In this document: piece after piece, positions 25,586-32,668 of the stretch
Layout: every line of letters starts with the position of its first letter
Position numbering within the stretch: position 1 is the stretch's first letter
Assembly: GCA_019244295.1 (NCBI GenBank)
Contig: JAFASX010000143.1
Location: 1 to 32,668 of the forward strand
DNA: 32,668 bases
Direction of reading: 5' to 3'
DNA from: Pseudonocardia sp.
Lineage (GTDB): Bacteria > Actinomycetota > Actinomycetes > Mycobacteriales > Pseudonocardiaceae
The notes under the pieces: model-generated
What the model saw: the letters and a program-made list of their open reading frames with translations, nothing else
What the model was told of the DNA's origin: nothing
Databases searched by the model: none
Translations under genes and position numbers: made by a program

Positions 25586-25918
25586 ATTTGGTGAGGTGGT
25601 TGCCGCCTATCACAAGGTCCAAGCGGAATCCGCTGTTGCCGATTACCGTTGCGTAACGGTGCCAGGAGGTACCATTACGGGCGGCCGGATGAGGATGATA
25701 ATTCAGTGCGCCTCCAGTCTCTCGCTCGAAGGCCCGGGATTCGGGTCGATGCCACCGGTCGCCAGGATGCCTGTCGTGTGGTCTCATGGTTCGGATGGGG
25801 GTGCTGGGTGCCCTGAGAAAAGGAACGCGTCACCTACGCTATCTCTGCGAGGTCCTCATCGTCGATGGCCTACTCAAAAATCAACATACAAGGTTCTCGA
25901 GACGGAGTTGCCAGCGAA
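25586..25918. other. Intergenic stretch upstream of the phosphotriesterase gene
   Basis: About 330 bases without a recognised gene. It holds an inverted repeat ACCGTT-GCGT-AACGGT at 25645-25660, a possible operator or small hairpin, followed by AGGAGGT at about 25664 that is not placed before a good start codon. A 118-codon frame spanning this region shows no family resemblance. Confidence 0.4.
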
Positions 25919-26908
25919 ATGACACACGTGGAGACTGTCCGTGGTCCTGTCAAGAGCACCGACCTCGGCCGAACTTATATGCATGAGCACATCTTCGTGC
26001 TCACCGCGGACGTGCAGCAGAACTACCCGGGGGAGTGGGGCAGTGAGGACGGCCGTGTCGTCGACGCCGTCGGCAAACTGCGCTCGCTCGCCGCGCAGGG
26101 CGTGCGGACGATCGTCGATCCCACCGTCGTGGGTCTCGGCCGCTACATTCCGCGCATCCAGCGCATCGCCGAGCAGGTCCCCGAGCTGAACATCGTCGTG
26201 GCGACCGGTATCTACACCTACGACAGCGTCCCTTTCTTTTTCCAGTACCGCGGACCTGAGCTCAGCGCGATTATGGGTGCTGAGGTGCCCGACCCCATGG
26301 TTGACATGTTCGTCGCCGACATCACCGAGGGGATCGCCGGGACCGGCGTCAAGGCAGGAATGCTGAAATGTGCTATCGACCGCGAAGGCATGACACAGGG
26401 GGTCGAGCGTGTGATGCGTGCGGTGGCGCAGGCGCACCACCGCACCGGCATACCGATCACGGTGCACACCCATCCTGCGTCCCGGACCGGGATCGAAGTC
26501 AAGCGGGTGCTCTGTGACGAAGAGGGCGTCGACCCACGCCAGGTTGTGCTGGGTCATAGCGGCGACACGACGGACTGCAACCACCTCGCCGAGCTCGCCG
26601 ACGCCGGTTTCCTGCTCGGCATGGACCGGTTCGGCATCAACGTCGAGACGACGTTCGAGGCCCGGGCCGGCACATTGGTCGAGATGTGCCAGCGCGGCTA
26701 CACCGACAGTATGGTGCTGTCGCAGGACGCCTCCTGCTACACCGACTGGCTGGACCCGGGCGTCATGGCCTTGTTGCCCCGATGGAACTACCTGCACATC
26801 GCTGACGAGGTGCTTCCGTACTTGCTCGAACGCGGCGTCACCGAGGAACAGATCTCCACGATGCTCGTCGACAACCCACGCCGTCTGTTCGAGAGCGCGG
26901 CCAAATGA
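25919..26908 (+). CDS. php: Phosphotriesterase-like metal hydrolase (Php / PLL lactonase group)
   Basis: 329 aa amidohydrolase-superfamily enzyme, close in pattern to mycobacterial Php. Family members hydrolyse lactones, including N-acyl homoserine lactones, and weakly phosphotriesters. Binuclear metal ligands are visible: His22 and His24 (MHEHIF), carboxylated Lys150 (AGMLKCAID), His183 (TVHTHP), His213 (VVLGHSGD) and Asp270 (VLSQDASC). The residue before Asp270 is Gln, whereas relatives usually have His (SHD). GLGRYIPRIQRIA, GIYTYDSVPFFF and MLVDNPRRLF are other conserved stretches. ATG 25919 has CGGAG eleven bases upstream. Its stop overlaps the ATG of a small broken membrane-protein gene. 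Sits inside the island that splits the urease operon, so probably acquired. Confidence 0.9.
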   Translation: MTHVETVRGPVKSTDLGRTYMHEHIFVLTADVQQNYPGEWGSEDGRVVDAVGKLRSLAAQGVRTIVDPTVVGLGRYIPRIQRIAEQVPELNIVVATGIYTYDSVPFFFQYRGPELSAIMGAEVPDPMVDMFVADITEGIAGTGVKAGMLKCAIDREGMTQGVERVMRAVAQAHHRTGIPITVHTHPASRTGIEVKRVLCDEEGVDPRQVVLGHSGDTTDCNHLAELADAGFLLGMDRFGINVETTFEARAGTLVEMCQRGYTDSMVLSQDASCYTDWLDPGVMALLPRWNYLHIADEVLPYLLERGVTEEQISTMLVDNPRRLFESAAK

Positions 26909-27194
26909 AACGTTCCGGCACTAAACAGCCTATCGGCGGTATTACGGTCACGCTTTTCTTTTTCGCGTTGGCCGCGTGGTCACCTTCATCCGGGGGAAAA
27001 TGAGCTCATTTGCGATTCCACTTTCTATCGGCATGGCATTTGGAGTGGCGACCGCACTGAGGTGTGCCCTCATAAGAAAATTCAAATATGTCGGGGTTGT
27101 CATTGGCGCCTTGCCGCGTAGCCTGGGCGGTACCTCCTCACCGAGGTTTTGCCCCCGGGTAGCTCCCGGGGGCATCGGTGGGGCGATCCGGTGA
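26905..27194 (+). pseudogene. Small two-segment membrane protein gene, frameshifted
   Basis: ATG 26905 overlaps the phosphotriesterase stop (ATGA). The first frame reads MKRSGTKQPIGGITVTLFFF then ALAAW before running into a stop at about 27000. A second frame from 26976 reads VVTFIRGKMSSFAIPLSIGM then AFGVATALRCALIRKFKYVG. Joined, they give a plausible protein of about 70 aa with two membrane helices, broken by one indel near 26970. Base composition is lower in G+C than its surroundings. Family not recognised; coupling suggests that it once worked with the phosphotriesterase. Confidence 0.45.
27151..27173 (+). terminator. Strong hairpin, possible terminator
   Basis: GCCCCCGGG, loop TAGCT, CCCGGGGGC form a perfect nine-base-pair stem after the phosphotriesterase unit and just before the XRE regulator. 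No T-run follows on the plus strand. Confidence 0.6.
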
Positions 27195-27208
27195 GGAGTG
27201 GTGGTTCG

Positions 27209-28400
27209 GTGGATCTTGACGACACGCGGACGATCGGTCAGCGGTTGCGGCGGATCCGCAAAGCTCGGCGTAAATCGCTGGTGGCGGTCGCTGGCCTTGC
27301 TGGGATGAGAAGTCGCAGCTTGACCGGATCGAGCGCGGCGAGGTCGCCCTCGACCGTATCTCCCAGATCGTGGCGCTGGCGAACGCACTCCAGATCGCCC
27401 CGGGTGATCTGATGCGGCTGCCGGTGCCCGCACCGGCCAACGGGCACACCGATTCCGCCACGGATGAGGTGAGGCTGGCGCTGATGGCAGTCAGCCGCCA
27501 TCGGCCCGGCCGGCAGGTGGCTCCGGTTGAGGTATTGCGGGCCCGGGTGAACGCGATACTTGCCGCGGGGCGTGAGTGCCATCAGGCCGAGGTGGGTGCT
27601 GCGCTGCCCGCGTTGATCCGGGATGTGCACACTAGTCTGGCCGCCGGGCGTGATGTCGCTGAGCTGCTCGATCTGGCGGTAATGCTGCACGTGCAGAGTG
27701 CCAGCCACTGGTTACGAGAAGCGGGTGCTCCACTGGACTTGCGCCGGGAAAACGACGTTTCGCTGACTTACCGGCTCGCCGAGGAGCGGGATACCCCAAT
27801 CGCGCTGGGCTTGGCTACGTACGGCGTCACCAGAGTGATGCTGGCCGCGGGAGCATTCGAGCTGGCCAAGGCGGAATTAGCCGCGGTCAATGTGCCCACC
27901 ACAACCGCGGAGTCGACACAGCTCGCAGGCATGCTCGCGCTGTCACAGTCACGGGTCGCGACAGCTAACTCCCAGGGTGCCGATGCGGAGGCAGCCGTTG
28001 AGCAGGCCGTAGAGCTGGCGCGGCACACCGGGGAGGGCACCGCGTACGGGCTGGGATTCGGTCCCACCAATGTGGGCCTGTGGCGGATGGAAGCCATGCT
28101 GGAGATCGGAGATCATGAGCAGGTCACGGTGCTGGCGGACAGTCTGAATCCTGACCTGCATCCCTACCGATCGCGCCGGTCCTCTTACTGGCGCGACTAC
28201 GGCCGAGCGCTGGCCCGGGTGCGGGGCCGTCACGACGACGCTGTGATCGCCTTCCGCCGCGCCGAGCAGATCCATCCGCACCGTGTGCAGCGGGACCCGT
28301 TCGCTCGGGAGGTGCTTGGTGAGCTGCTGCTCGGGCGCCGCGCGGCACGGTGGGCCGGGAACTGCGCGGGATGGCTTACCGGGCGGGATTGCCGCTGTAG
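27209..28400 (+). pseudogene. XRE-family regulator with TPR-like C-terminal domain, two frameshifts
   Basis: Would be an actinobacterial helix-turn-helix regulator of about 395 aa. GTG 27209 follows GAGGAG and encodes TIGQRLRRIRKARRKSLVAV then AGLAGM. The frame then shifts at about 27313 (apparently one base lost) and continues KSQLDRIERGEVALDRISQI, which completes the DNA-binding domain. The long C-terminal part is helical and Ala-rich (AELLDLAVMLHVQSASHWLR). Near 28340 a second shift is needed to reach the natural-looking end GRELRGMAYRAGLPL and TAG 28400. Without repair neither the DNA-binding domain nor the C terminus is complete. Family-wide role: transcription control, often of secondary metabolism or development; target unknown. 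Confidence 0.75.
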
Positions 28401-28583
28401 CCCATCTGGGGGTGGCATCCCGGCCTCGGGAACACAGCGCACGTGGATCGGTGATGGTTGCCGATCATGGGCGAGAACACCACCCTCGCGGCGAGTTTGG
28501 TGGAGCCGGGCCGGGGCTGGTGCCGGAAGTGCGTCCGGTGAGCGACGTGTTTTCCACCATGGCTCGATCACTAACGCCGCAGG

Positions 28584-28847
28584 TCAGCGCCCGTTAACGC
28601 TCCGATCATTGCTCACGTACGGCACCTGCTGCCGCTGGCCAGCCACGAACAGCGCGACCGCCGAGCGGGTACCGGGCTGATTGAGTACGAACTGTGTGAC
28701 CTGAGCGGCCAGCACGCCGGGATCGTTCGACAGTTCGGCGGCGTGATCCTCGGCCGCCTTCCTGCTCTGGGTGGCCAGCACGATAGGTCCCACCTCGGCG
28801 GGTCGTACGGCGTGCACGGTGTAGATGATCACCGTAGGTTCGTTCAT
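28584..28847 (-). CDS. Small conserved-looking protein of unknown function
   Basis: 87 aa, ATG 28847 preceded by AAGGAGCTG at good spacing, which supports expression. Sequence begins MNEPTVIIYTVHAVRPAEVG and includes RKAAEDHAAELSNDPGVLAA and VTQFVLNQPGTRSAVALFVA. Pattern of strand-helix-strand-strand, soluble, no signal peptide or membrane segment. Family not recognised. It converges on the broken XRE regulator and lies just beyond the 3' end of ureC. Confidence 0.7.
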   Translation of the reverse strand: MNEPTVIIYTVHAVRPAEVGPIVLATQSRKAAEDHAAELSNDPGVLAAQVTQFVLNQPGTRSAVALFVAGQRQQVPYVSNDRSVNGR

Positions 28848-29005
28848 GGGTCAGCTCCTTGGTAGCTGATCAAGGCCCTCGGCGCGCGGTGAGGTCGCGT
28901 GTCGAGAGCCGCCTTGTCGGGGGCGCCTTGTTGGAGAGCCGTAAGTATCCGGGCGGTTCAGACCCGGTGCGGCCCCTTCCGCCGCTAGTAGGGAACCTGC
29001 TGGAG

Positions 29006-30730
29006 TCAGAACAGGAAGTAGCGCTGGGCCATCGGCAGCTCGACGGCGGGAGACTCCTCGACCACCTCACCGTCCACCCTCACCGTGAACGTGTCCGGCT
29101 CAACCTCGATCCGGGGCAGCGCGTCGTTGAGCGGCATGTCGGCCTTGCGCAGGGAGCGGGTGTCCCGCACCGGCACCAGCCGCCGCCGCACACCGAGCCG
29201 GACCGCCAGGTCCGTCTCGTCCAGCGCTCCGGGTGCGACGAAATGCACCGATGTGTCAGCGGCCGCGTCCGGCGCGGCGCCCCACATCGGCCGGGGCAGC
29301 ACCGGTTGCGGGGTGGGAATGGACGCGTTGGCGTCGCCCATCGCCGCCCAGGCGATAAACCCGCCCTTGAGTACCACCGACGGACGCACGCCGAAGAACG
29401 CCGGATGCCACAGCACCAAGTCGGCCAGCTTGCCGACCTCGACCGAGCCGATCTCGCCGTCCAGCCCGTGCGCTACCGCTGAGCAGATCGTGTACTTGGC
29501 CACGTAGCGGCGGGCCCGGTTGTTGTCGGCCGGTCCGTCGCCGGGAAGGGAGCCCCAGCGGCGCTTGCCTACGTGCGCGGTCTGCCACGTACGGATGATC
29601 ACCTCACCGGCCCGGCCCATCGCCTGGCTGTCCGACCCGATCATCGAGATCGCGCCGAGATCGTGCAGCAAGTCCTCAGCCGCGATGGTAGATGGGCGGA
29701 TCCGGCTCTCCGCGAATGCCAGATCCTCCGGCACCGAGGGCTTGAGATGGTGGCAGACCATCAGCATGTCCAGGTGCTCGTCCAGTGTGTTCACCGTGTG
29801 CGGGCGGGTCGGATTGGTGGAGCTGGGCAGCACGTGGGCCTCACCGGCCACAGTGATGATGTCCGGCGCGTGGCCGCCACCGGCGCCCTCGGTGTGATAA
29901 GCGTGGATGGTGCGCCCAGCGATCGCGGCCAGGGTGTCGGCGACGTAACCGGCCTCGTTGAGCGTGTCAGTGTGGATGGCGACTTGGACGCCGGTCTCGT
30001 CGGCCACCCGCAGGCAAGCATCGATCGCCGCCGGAGTGGCCCCCCAGTCTTCGTGCAGTTTGAACCCGGATGCCCCGGCCGCCACCTGCTCACGCAGCGC
30101 GGCCAGCCCGACCGTGTTTCCCTTGCCGAGCAGCGCGATGTTTACCGGCAGCTGGTCCAGCGCGCGCAGCATCCGAGTGAGATACCACTCGCCGGGTGTC
30201 ACCGTGGTCGCTTTGGTGCCCTCGGCCGGCCCGGTACCGCCCCCGATCAACGTGGTCACCCCGGAACCAAGCGCCTCGGGTACCTGGGTCGGGCTGATCA
30301 GATGGACGTGACAGTCCACCGCACCGGCGGTGAGGATCAATCCGTTCCCAGCGATGATCTCGGTGCCGGGACCGATGACCAGCGCGGGGTCGACGCCGTC
30401 CATGATGTCCGGGTTCCCGGCCTTGCCGAGCCCCACTATCCGGCCGTCCCGCACGCCGACATCGGCCTTGATCACCCCCCAATGGTCGAGCACCACCGCG
30501 CCAGTGATCACCACGTCAGGCGCGCCGTCGGCACGGGACGCCCGAGCCTGGCCCATTGACTCGCGGATCACTTTGCCACCGCCGAACACCACTTCGTCGC
30601 CGCCGCGCGGTCCTCGGCTGTGGTCCTCCGTGACCTCGATGAACAGGTCGGTGTCGGCCAACCGGACCCGGTCACCCACCGTCGGGCCGTATAGCTCGGC
30701 GTAGCGGGCGCGGTCGATCCGCCAGCTCAT
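29006..30730 (-). CDS. ureC: Urease subunit alpha
   Basis: Catalytic subunit that hydrolyses urea to ammonia and carbamate at a dinickel centre; 574 aa, usual length. Active-site residues: His141 and His143 ([10 protein letters not shown]), carbamylated Lys224 (GFKLHEDWG), His253 (AIHTDTLNE), His279 ([13 protein letters not shown]), flap Cys326 and His327 (MVCHHLKPS), and Asp367 ([11 protein letters not shown]). All are intact. ATG 30730 overlaps the ureB stop (ATGA). Ends in AQRYFLF, the conserved C terminus. In most actinobacteria ureF follows at once; here about 4.9 kb separates them. Confidence 0.97.
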   Translation of the reverse strand: MSWRIDRARYAELYGPTVGDRVRLADTDLFIEVTEDHSRGPRGGDEVVFGGGKVIRESMGQARASRADGAPDVVITGAVVLDHWGVIKADVGVRDGRIVGLGKAGNPDIMDGVDPALVIGPGTEIIAGNGLILTAGAVDCHVHLISPTQVPEALGSGVTTLIGGGTGPAEGTKATTVTPGEWYLTRMLRALDQLPVNIALLGKGNTVGLAALREQVAAGASGFKLHEDWGATPAAIDACLRVADETGVQVAIHTDTLNEAGYVADTLAAIAGRTIHAYHTEGAGGGHAPDIITVAGEAHVLPSSTNPTRPHTVNTLDEHLDMLMVCHHLKPSVPEDLAFAESRIRPSTIAAEDLLHDLGAISMIGSDSQAMGRAGEVIIRTWQTAHVGKRRWGSLPGDGPADNNRARRYVAKYTICSAVAHGLDGEIGSVEVGKLADLVLWHPAFFGVRPSVVLKGGFIAWAAMGDANASIPTPQPVLPRPMWGAAPDAAADTSVHFVAPGALDETDLAVRLGVRRRLVPVRDTRSLRKADMPLNDALPRIEVEPDTFTVRVDGEVVEESPAVELPMAQRYFLF

Positions 30731-31014
30731 TCGGGCAACCTCAGACCCGGCACGGCACGCTCGCCGCCCAGCTCGGTCAGCCGCACCACCCGCTCCACTC
30801 CCGGCTCGAACCGGACCGCCGTCCCCGCCGGCACCGCCAGCCGCCACCCGTGCGCGGCGGCTCGGTCGAACTCCAGCGCCGGGTTGGCCGCCGCGAAGTG
30901 GTAATGCGAGCCGACCTGGATGGGTCGGTCGCCGGTGTTGCGCACGACGAGCTCGATGGTGTCCTGGTCCACCACCACCGGCTCGGCGGCCAGCAGGTAC
31001 TCCCCCGGGATCAT
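30727..31014 (-). CDS. ureB: Urease subunit beta
   Basis: 95 aa structural subunit, ATG 31014 overlapping the ureA stop. Family signature [20 protein letters not shown], then [36 protein letters not shown]. Length is typical of free-standing beta subunits (not fused to gamma). A much longer upstream open frame exists on this strand but is a chance extension through ureA. Confidence 0.95.
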   Translation of the reverse strand: MIPGEYLLAAEPVVVDQDTIELVVRNTGDRPIQVGSHYHFAAANPALEFDRAAAHGWRLAVPAGTAVRFEPGVERVVRLTELGGERAVPGLRLPE

Positions 31015-31313
31015 TGGATCGGCCGGTGCACGGTCACCAGCTTGGTTCCGTCCGGGAAAGTGGCTTCGACCTGGACCGATTCGACCATCTCCGGCACGCC
31101 GTCCAGCACGTCCTCGCGGCCGAGCACCCGCTGGCCGCCGGCCATCAAATCCGCGACCGACCGGCCGTCGCGGGCGCCCTCCAGCACCCACGAGCTGATT
31201 ACCGCGACCGCCTCGGGGTAGTTCAGCCGGAGCCCCCGCGCTCGGCGCTCTTGGGCCAGCTTCCCGGCAAGATGCACCAACAACCGCTCCTGCTCGTGCG
31301 GAGACAACAACAT
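31011..31313 (-). CDS. ureA: Urease subunit gamma
   Basis: 100 aa structural subunit. [40 protein letters not shown] and [18 protein letters not shown] are family signatures. ATG 31313 has AAGGGCGGG upstream. First gene of the ureABC operon, with overlapping ATGA junctions to ureB and from ureB to ureC. Its promoter should lie between 31314 and about 31440, shared divergently with the decayed urtC region. Confidence 0.95.
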   Translation of the reverse strand: MLLSPHEQERLLVHLAGKLAQERRARGLRLNYPEAVAVISSWVLEGARDGRSVADLMAGGQRVLGREDVLDGVPEMVESVQVEATFPDGTKLVTVHRPIQ

Positions 31314-31438
31314 GCCTGGCCCGCCCTTCGTCAGTTGCGCTGACTGCGAGCACTGTAATCCGCAACACCGACAATCGCCCACACCCACTGACAATCTTCG
31401 ACGTCGGCGTGGCGCGCCTGTGGGTCTGAGCCCACTTC

Positions 31439-31945
31439 GCTGTCCTCTCCCAAGCGCTAGCGGCGCCGTTCGCGATCGTGCTGGTCGGCAACCCGAAAGC
31501 CACCGGCGGGTCCACCGGGCTGAACAACTTCCGAGGCTTTTTGGTTTCGTCCCGCGCGACCCGGCGAACCAGCGAATGCTGTTCTTTCTCGCCGCCGGCC
31601 TGCTGCTGGTGACGGTCGTGATAGCCCGCCAGCTGATGCTCAGCCGGTACAGCGAGCTGCTGATGGCCTGCCGGGACGCCGAAGAACGGCTCTGGTTTCT
31701 CGGCCATGATCCGGCCAACGTCAAAACGGTGGCGTTCGTGATCGCGGCGGGCATGGCCAGCATCGCTGGCGCGCTGTTCGTCCCGATCGTCGGCATCATC
31801 TCGCCAAACGATGTCGGCGTCGTACCGTCCATCGCGCTGCTGATCGGGGTAGCCATCGGCGGGCACGGCACCCTGCTCGGGCCGGTGCAGGGCGCGATCG
31901 CGGTGGCGTGGGCCGGGACCACGCTCAGCCCCATGGCCAGCTTGG
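31439..31945 (+). pseudogene. urtC: Remnant of urea ABC transporter permease UrtC
   Basis: Only the C-terminal half survives. From 31439 the frame reads [20 protein letters not shown] then [13 protein letters not shown], and after losing one T in the run at 31538-31542 it continues [20 protein letters not shown]. Membrane segments and the conserved [32 protein letters not shown] and [20 protein letters not shown] of UrtC/LivM-like permeases follow, ending at about [10 protein letters not shown]. The N terminus and the last residues are missing, and no other urt gene is in the window. Its position divergent from ureA fits an ancestral urt-ure locus. Confidence 0.8.
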
Positions 31946-31948
31946 CGA

Positions 31949-32668
31949 TCAAGTCCCAGCTGCCGGGGAACAGAGCGCGGCCCCTAGCCAGCTCCACCAC
32001 CTCAGCCAGCAACGCCGCCAGCGCCTCGATCTCCTCGGTGAGATCATCCCCGAGAGCCAACCGGCACGGTGGTACCCCCCGGATCTGATTGTGTGGAAGG
32101 CGGCGACCTCGCCCGGTTTGGCGTCAGAAGCGGGGCGGATAACGCCAGCGACGTCCAAGGCCACGTATCCAATGGCGGCGGCCTGAAGCGGGTCACCAGT
32201 GACCATCGTCAGACTGGCCAGCTTGGCCAAGCAGATCGCCCGGCCGACGGTGTTATCGGTGTCAATGCGCCCGACCGCTGCAGCGAGTCGATCGGTGGCC
32301 TCGTCGGAGTCACAGCCCAATATCGCCAGATCGGCCAGGAGCTGCCCGGTGACCAAAGCATGACGCGCGGCGCTGTAGTGAGCTATGCACGGCGGGTCAT
32401 TGTCCGGAGTGGAATGCGCGAAGTGCTCATCGGCGGTGCCAATGGCGGTCAGCGCCTCGCTGACCCGGCGCATCTTGGCCAACGCGCGCCCCGGTCGGTG
32501 TGCAGCATCACCCGTCCGAGGGGACGGTCCGCCGCAGCGGCTAGGGCCAGGGTCCAGGTGATAAGGGGGGCGATGGGTATCGCACTGAGGTCGGTGTAGC
32601 GGGCGGCGGGAGGGACGAGGATGAGGGTGACGCCGAGGTGGTTGCGGATTAGGCCCGCGGCGATGTCG
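31949..32668 (-). pseudogene. Second XRE/TPR-type regulator, broken and running off the window
   Basis: Minus-strand coding sequence entering from beyond the right edge. From the edge one frame reads DIAAGLIRNHLGVTLILVPP then PLITWTLALAAAADRPLGRV with good third-position G+C. Near 32490 it shifts to a frame starting ALAKMRRVSEALTAIGTADE and continuing with TPR-like helices (AHYSAARHALVTGQLLADLA, GRAICLAKLASLTMVTGDPL, QAAAIGYVALDVAGV). Near 32060 another shift is needed to read [20 protein letters not shown]. The tail matches the C-terminal part of actinobacterial XRE regulators. At least two indels, so not functional; its 3' end meets the urtC remnant. The N-terminal DNA-binding domain, if present, lies outside. 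Confidence 0.6.

Noticed and set aside
25566..25922. A 118-codon plus-strand frame before the phosphotriesterase gene
   Set aside because: No similarity recognised and atypical composition; overlaps the likely leader region of the hydrolase gene.
28467..28541. Tiny frame MGENTTLAASLVEPGRGWCR ending KCVR, as a possible peptide precursor
   Set aside because: No ribosome binding site, no modifying enzyme nearby, and it lies in the disturbed 3' end of the broken XRE gene.
30727..32060. Long minus-strand extensions upstream of ureB and ureA that would give fusions of 350-380 residues
   Set aside because: Homology begins exactly at the internal ATGs (31014 and 31313) with overlapping stop/start pairs; the extensions are out-of-frame readings of other genes.

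Overview
The window is high-GC DNA with frequent GTG and TTG starts and many overlapping stop/start pairs. Gene content (Tex, actinobacterial PEP carboxylase, FadE pairs, a FadD36-like synthetase, a Php-like phosphotriesterase, an ureABC...FGD urease set, XRE regulators with TPR-like tails, a chaplin-like secreted protein) points to an actinobacterium, probably of the Pseudonocardiales or relatives; that placement is inference.

Left part (1-6770): housekeeping genes. Tex (minus) is divergent from PEP carboxylase (plus), which is followed closely by a 6-phosphofructokinase of the GGDG/PKTIDND type. About 590 bases without a recognisable gene follow.

Middle part (7358-19781): a lipid or acyl-CoA catabolic region. 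Plus strand: two coupled acyl-CoA dehydrogenases and a flavin reductase fused to an IclR-type ligand-binding domain. Minus strand: an MpaB/DUF2236 oxygenase, an acyl-CoA synthetase, an alpha/beta hydrolase and a 6PGDH-like dehydrogenase. Plus strand again: a tandem MFS transporter array (one intact copy, one internally deleted copy and a third reduced to its 3' end), then a crotonase and a thiolase. Together they read as import, CoA activation and beta-oxidation of an unidentified carboxylic acid, with an oxygenase nearby.

Right part (19838-32668): a secreted His/Asp-rich chaplin-like protein, a metallo-beta-lactamase-fold scrap, an HtrA-like protease with one frameshift, and a urease gene set. 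The urease order is ureA-ureB-ureC (31313 down to 29006) and ureF-ureG-ureD (24083 down to 22026), all on the minus strand, but the two halves are separated by about 4.9 kb of foreign-looking DNA. That island holds a Uma2-family gene, a WD40 tail, IS21 and IS1634-type scraps, a phosphotriesterase-like lactonase coupled to a broken small membrane protein, a twice-frameshifted XRE regulator and a small unknown gene. Upstream of ureA lies a decayed urtC (urea ABC transporter permease) and then a second broken XRE/TPR gene running off the window.

The main theme is local genome decay: at least nine broken or remnant genes, nearly all right of 15 kb, while the core and catabolic genes are intact. 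No RNA genes, tRNAs or CRISPR arrays were seen. I found no clear evidence for a wholly new multi-gene system. The most unusual items are the interrupted urease operon, the MFS triplication, the reductase-IclR fusion and the chaplin-like His/Asp-rich protein.
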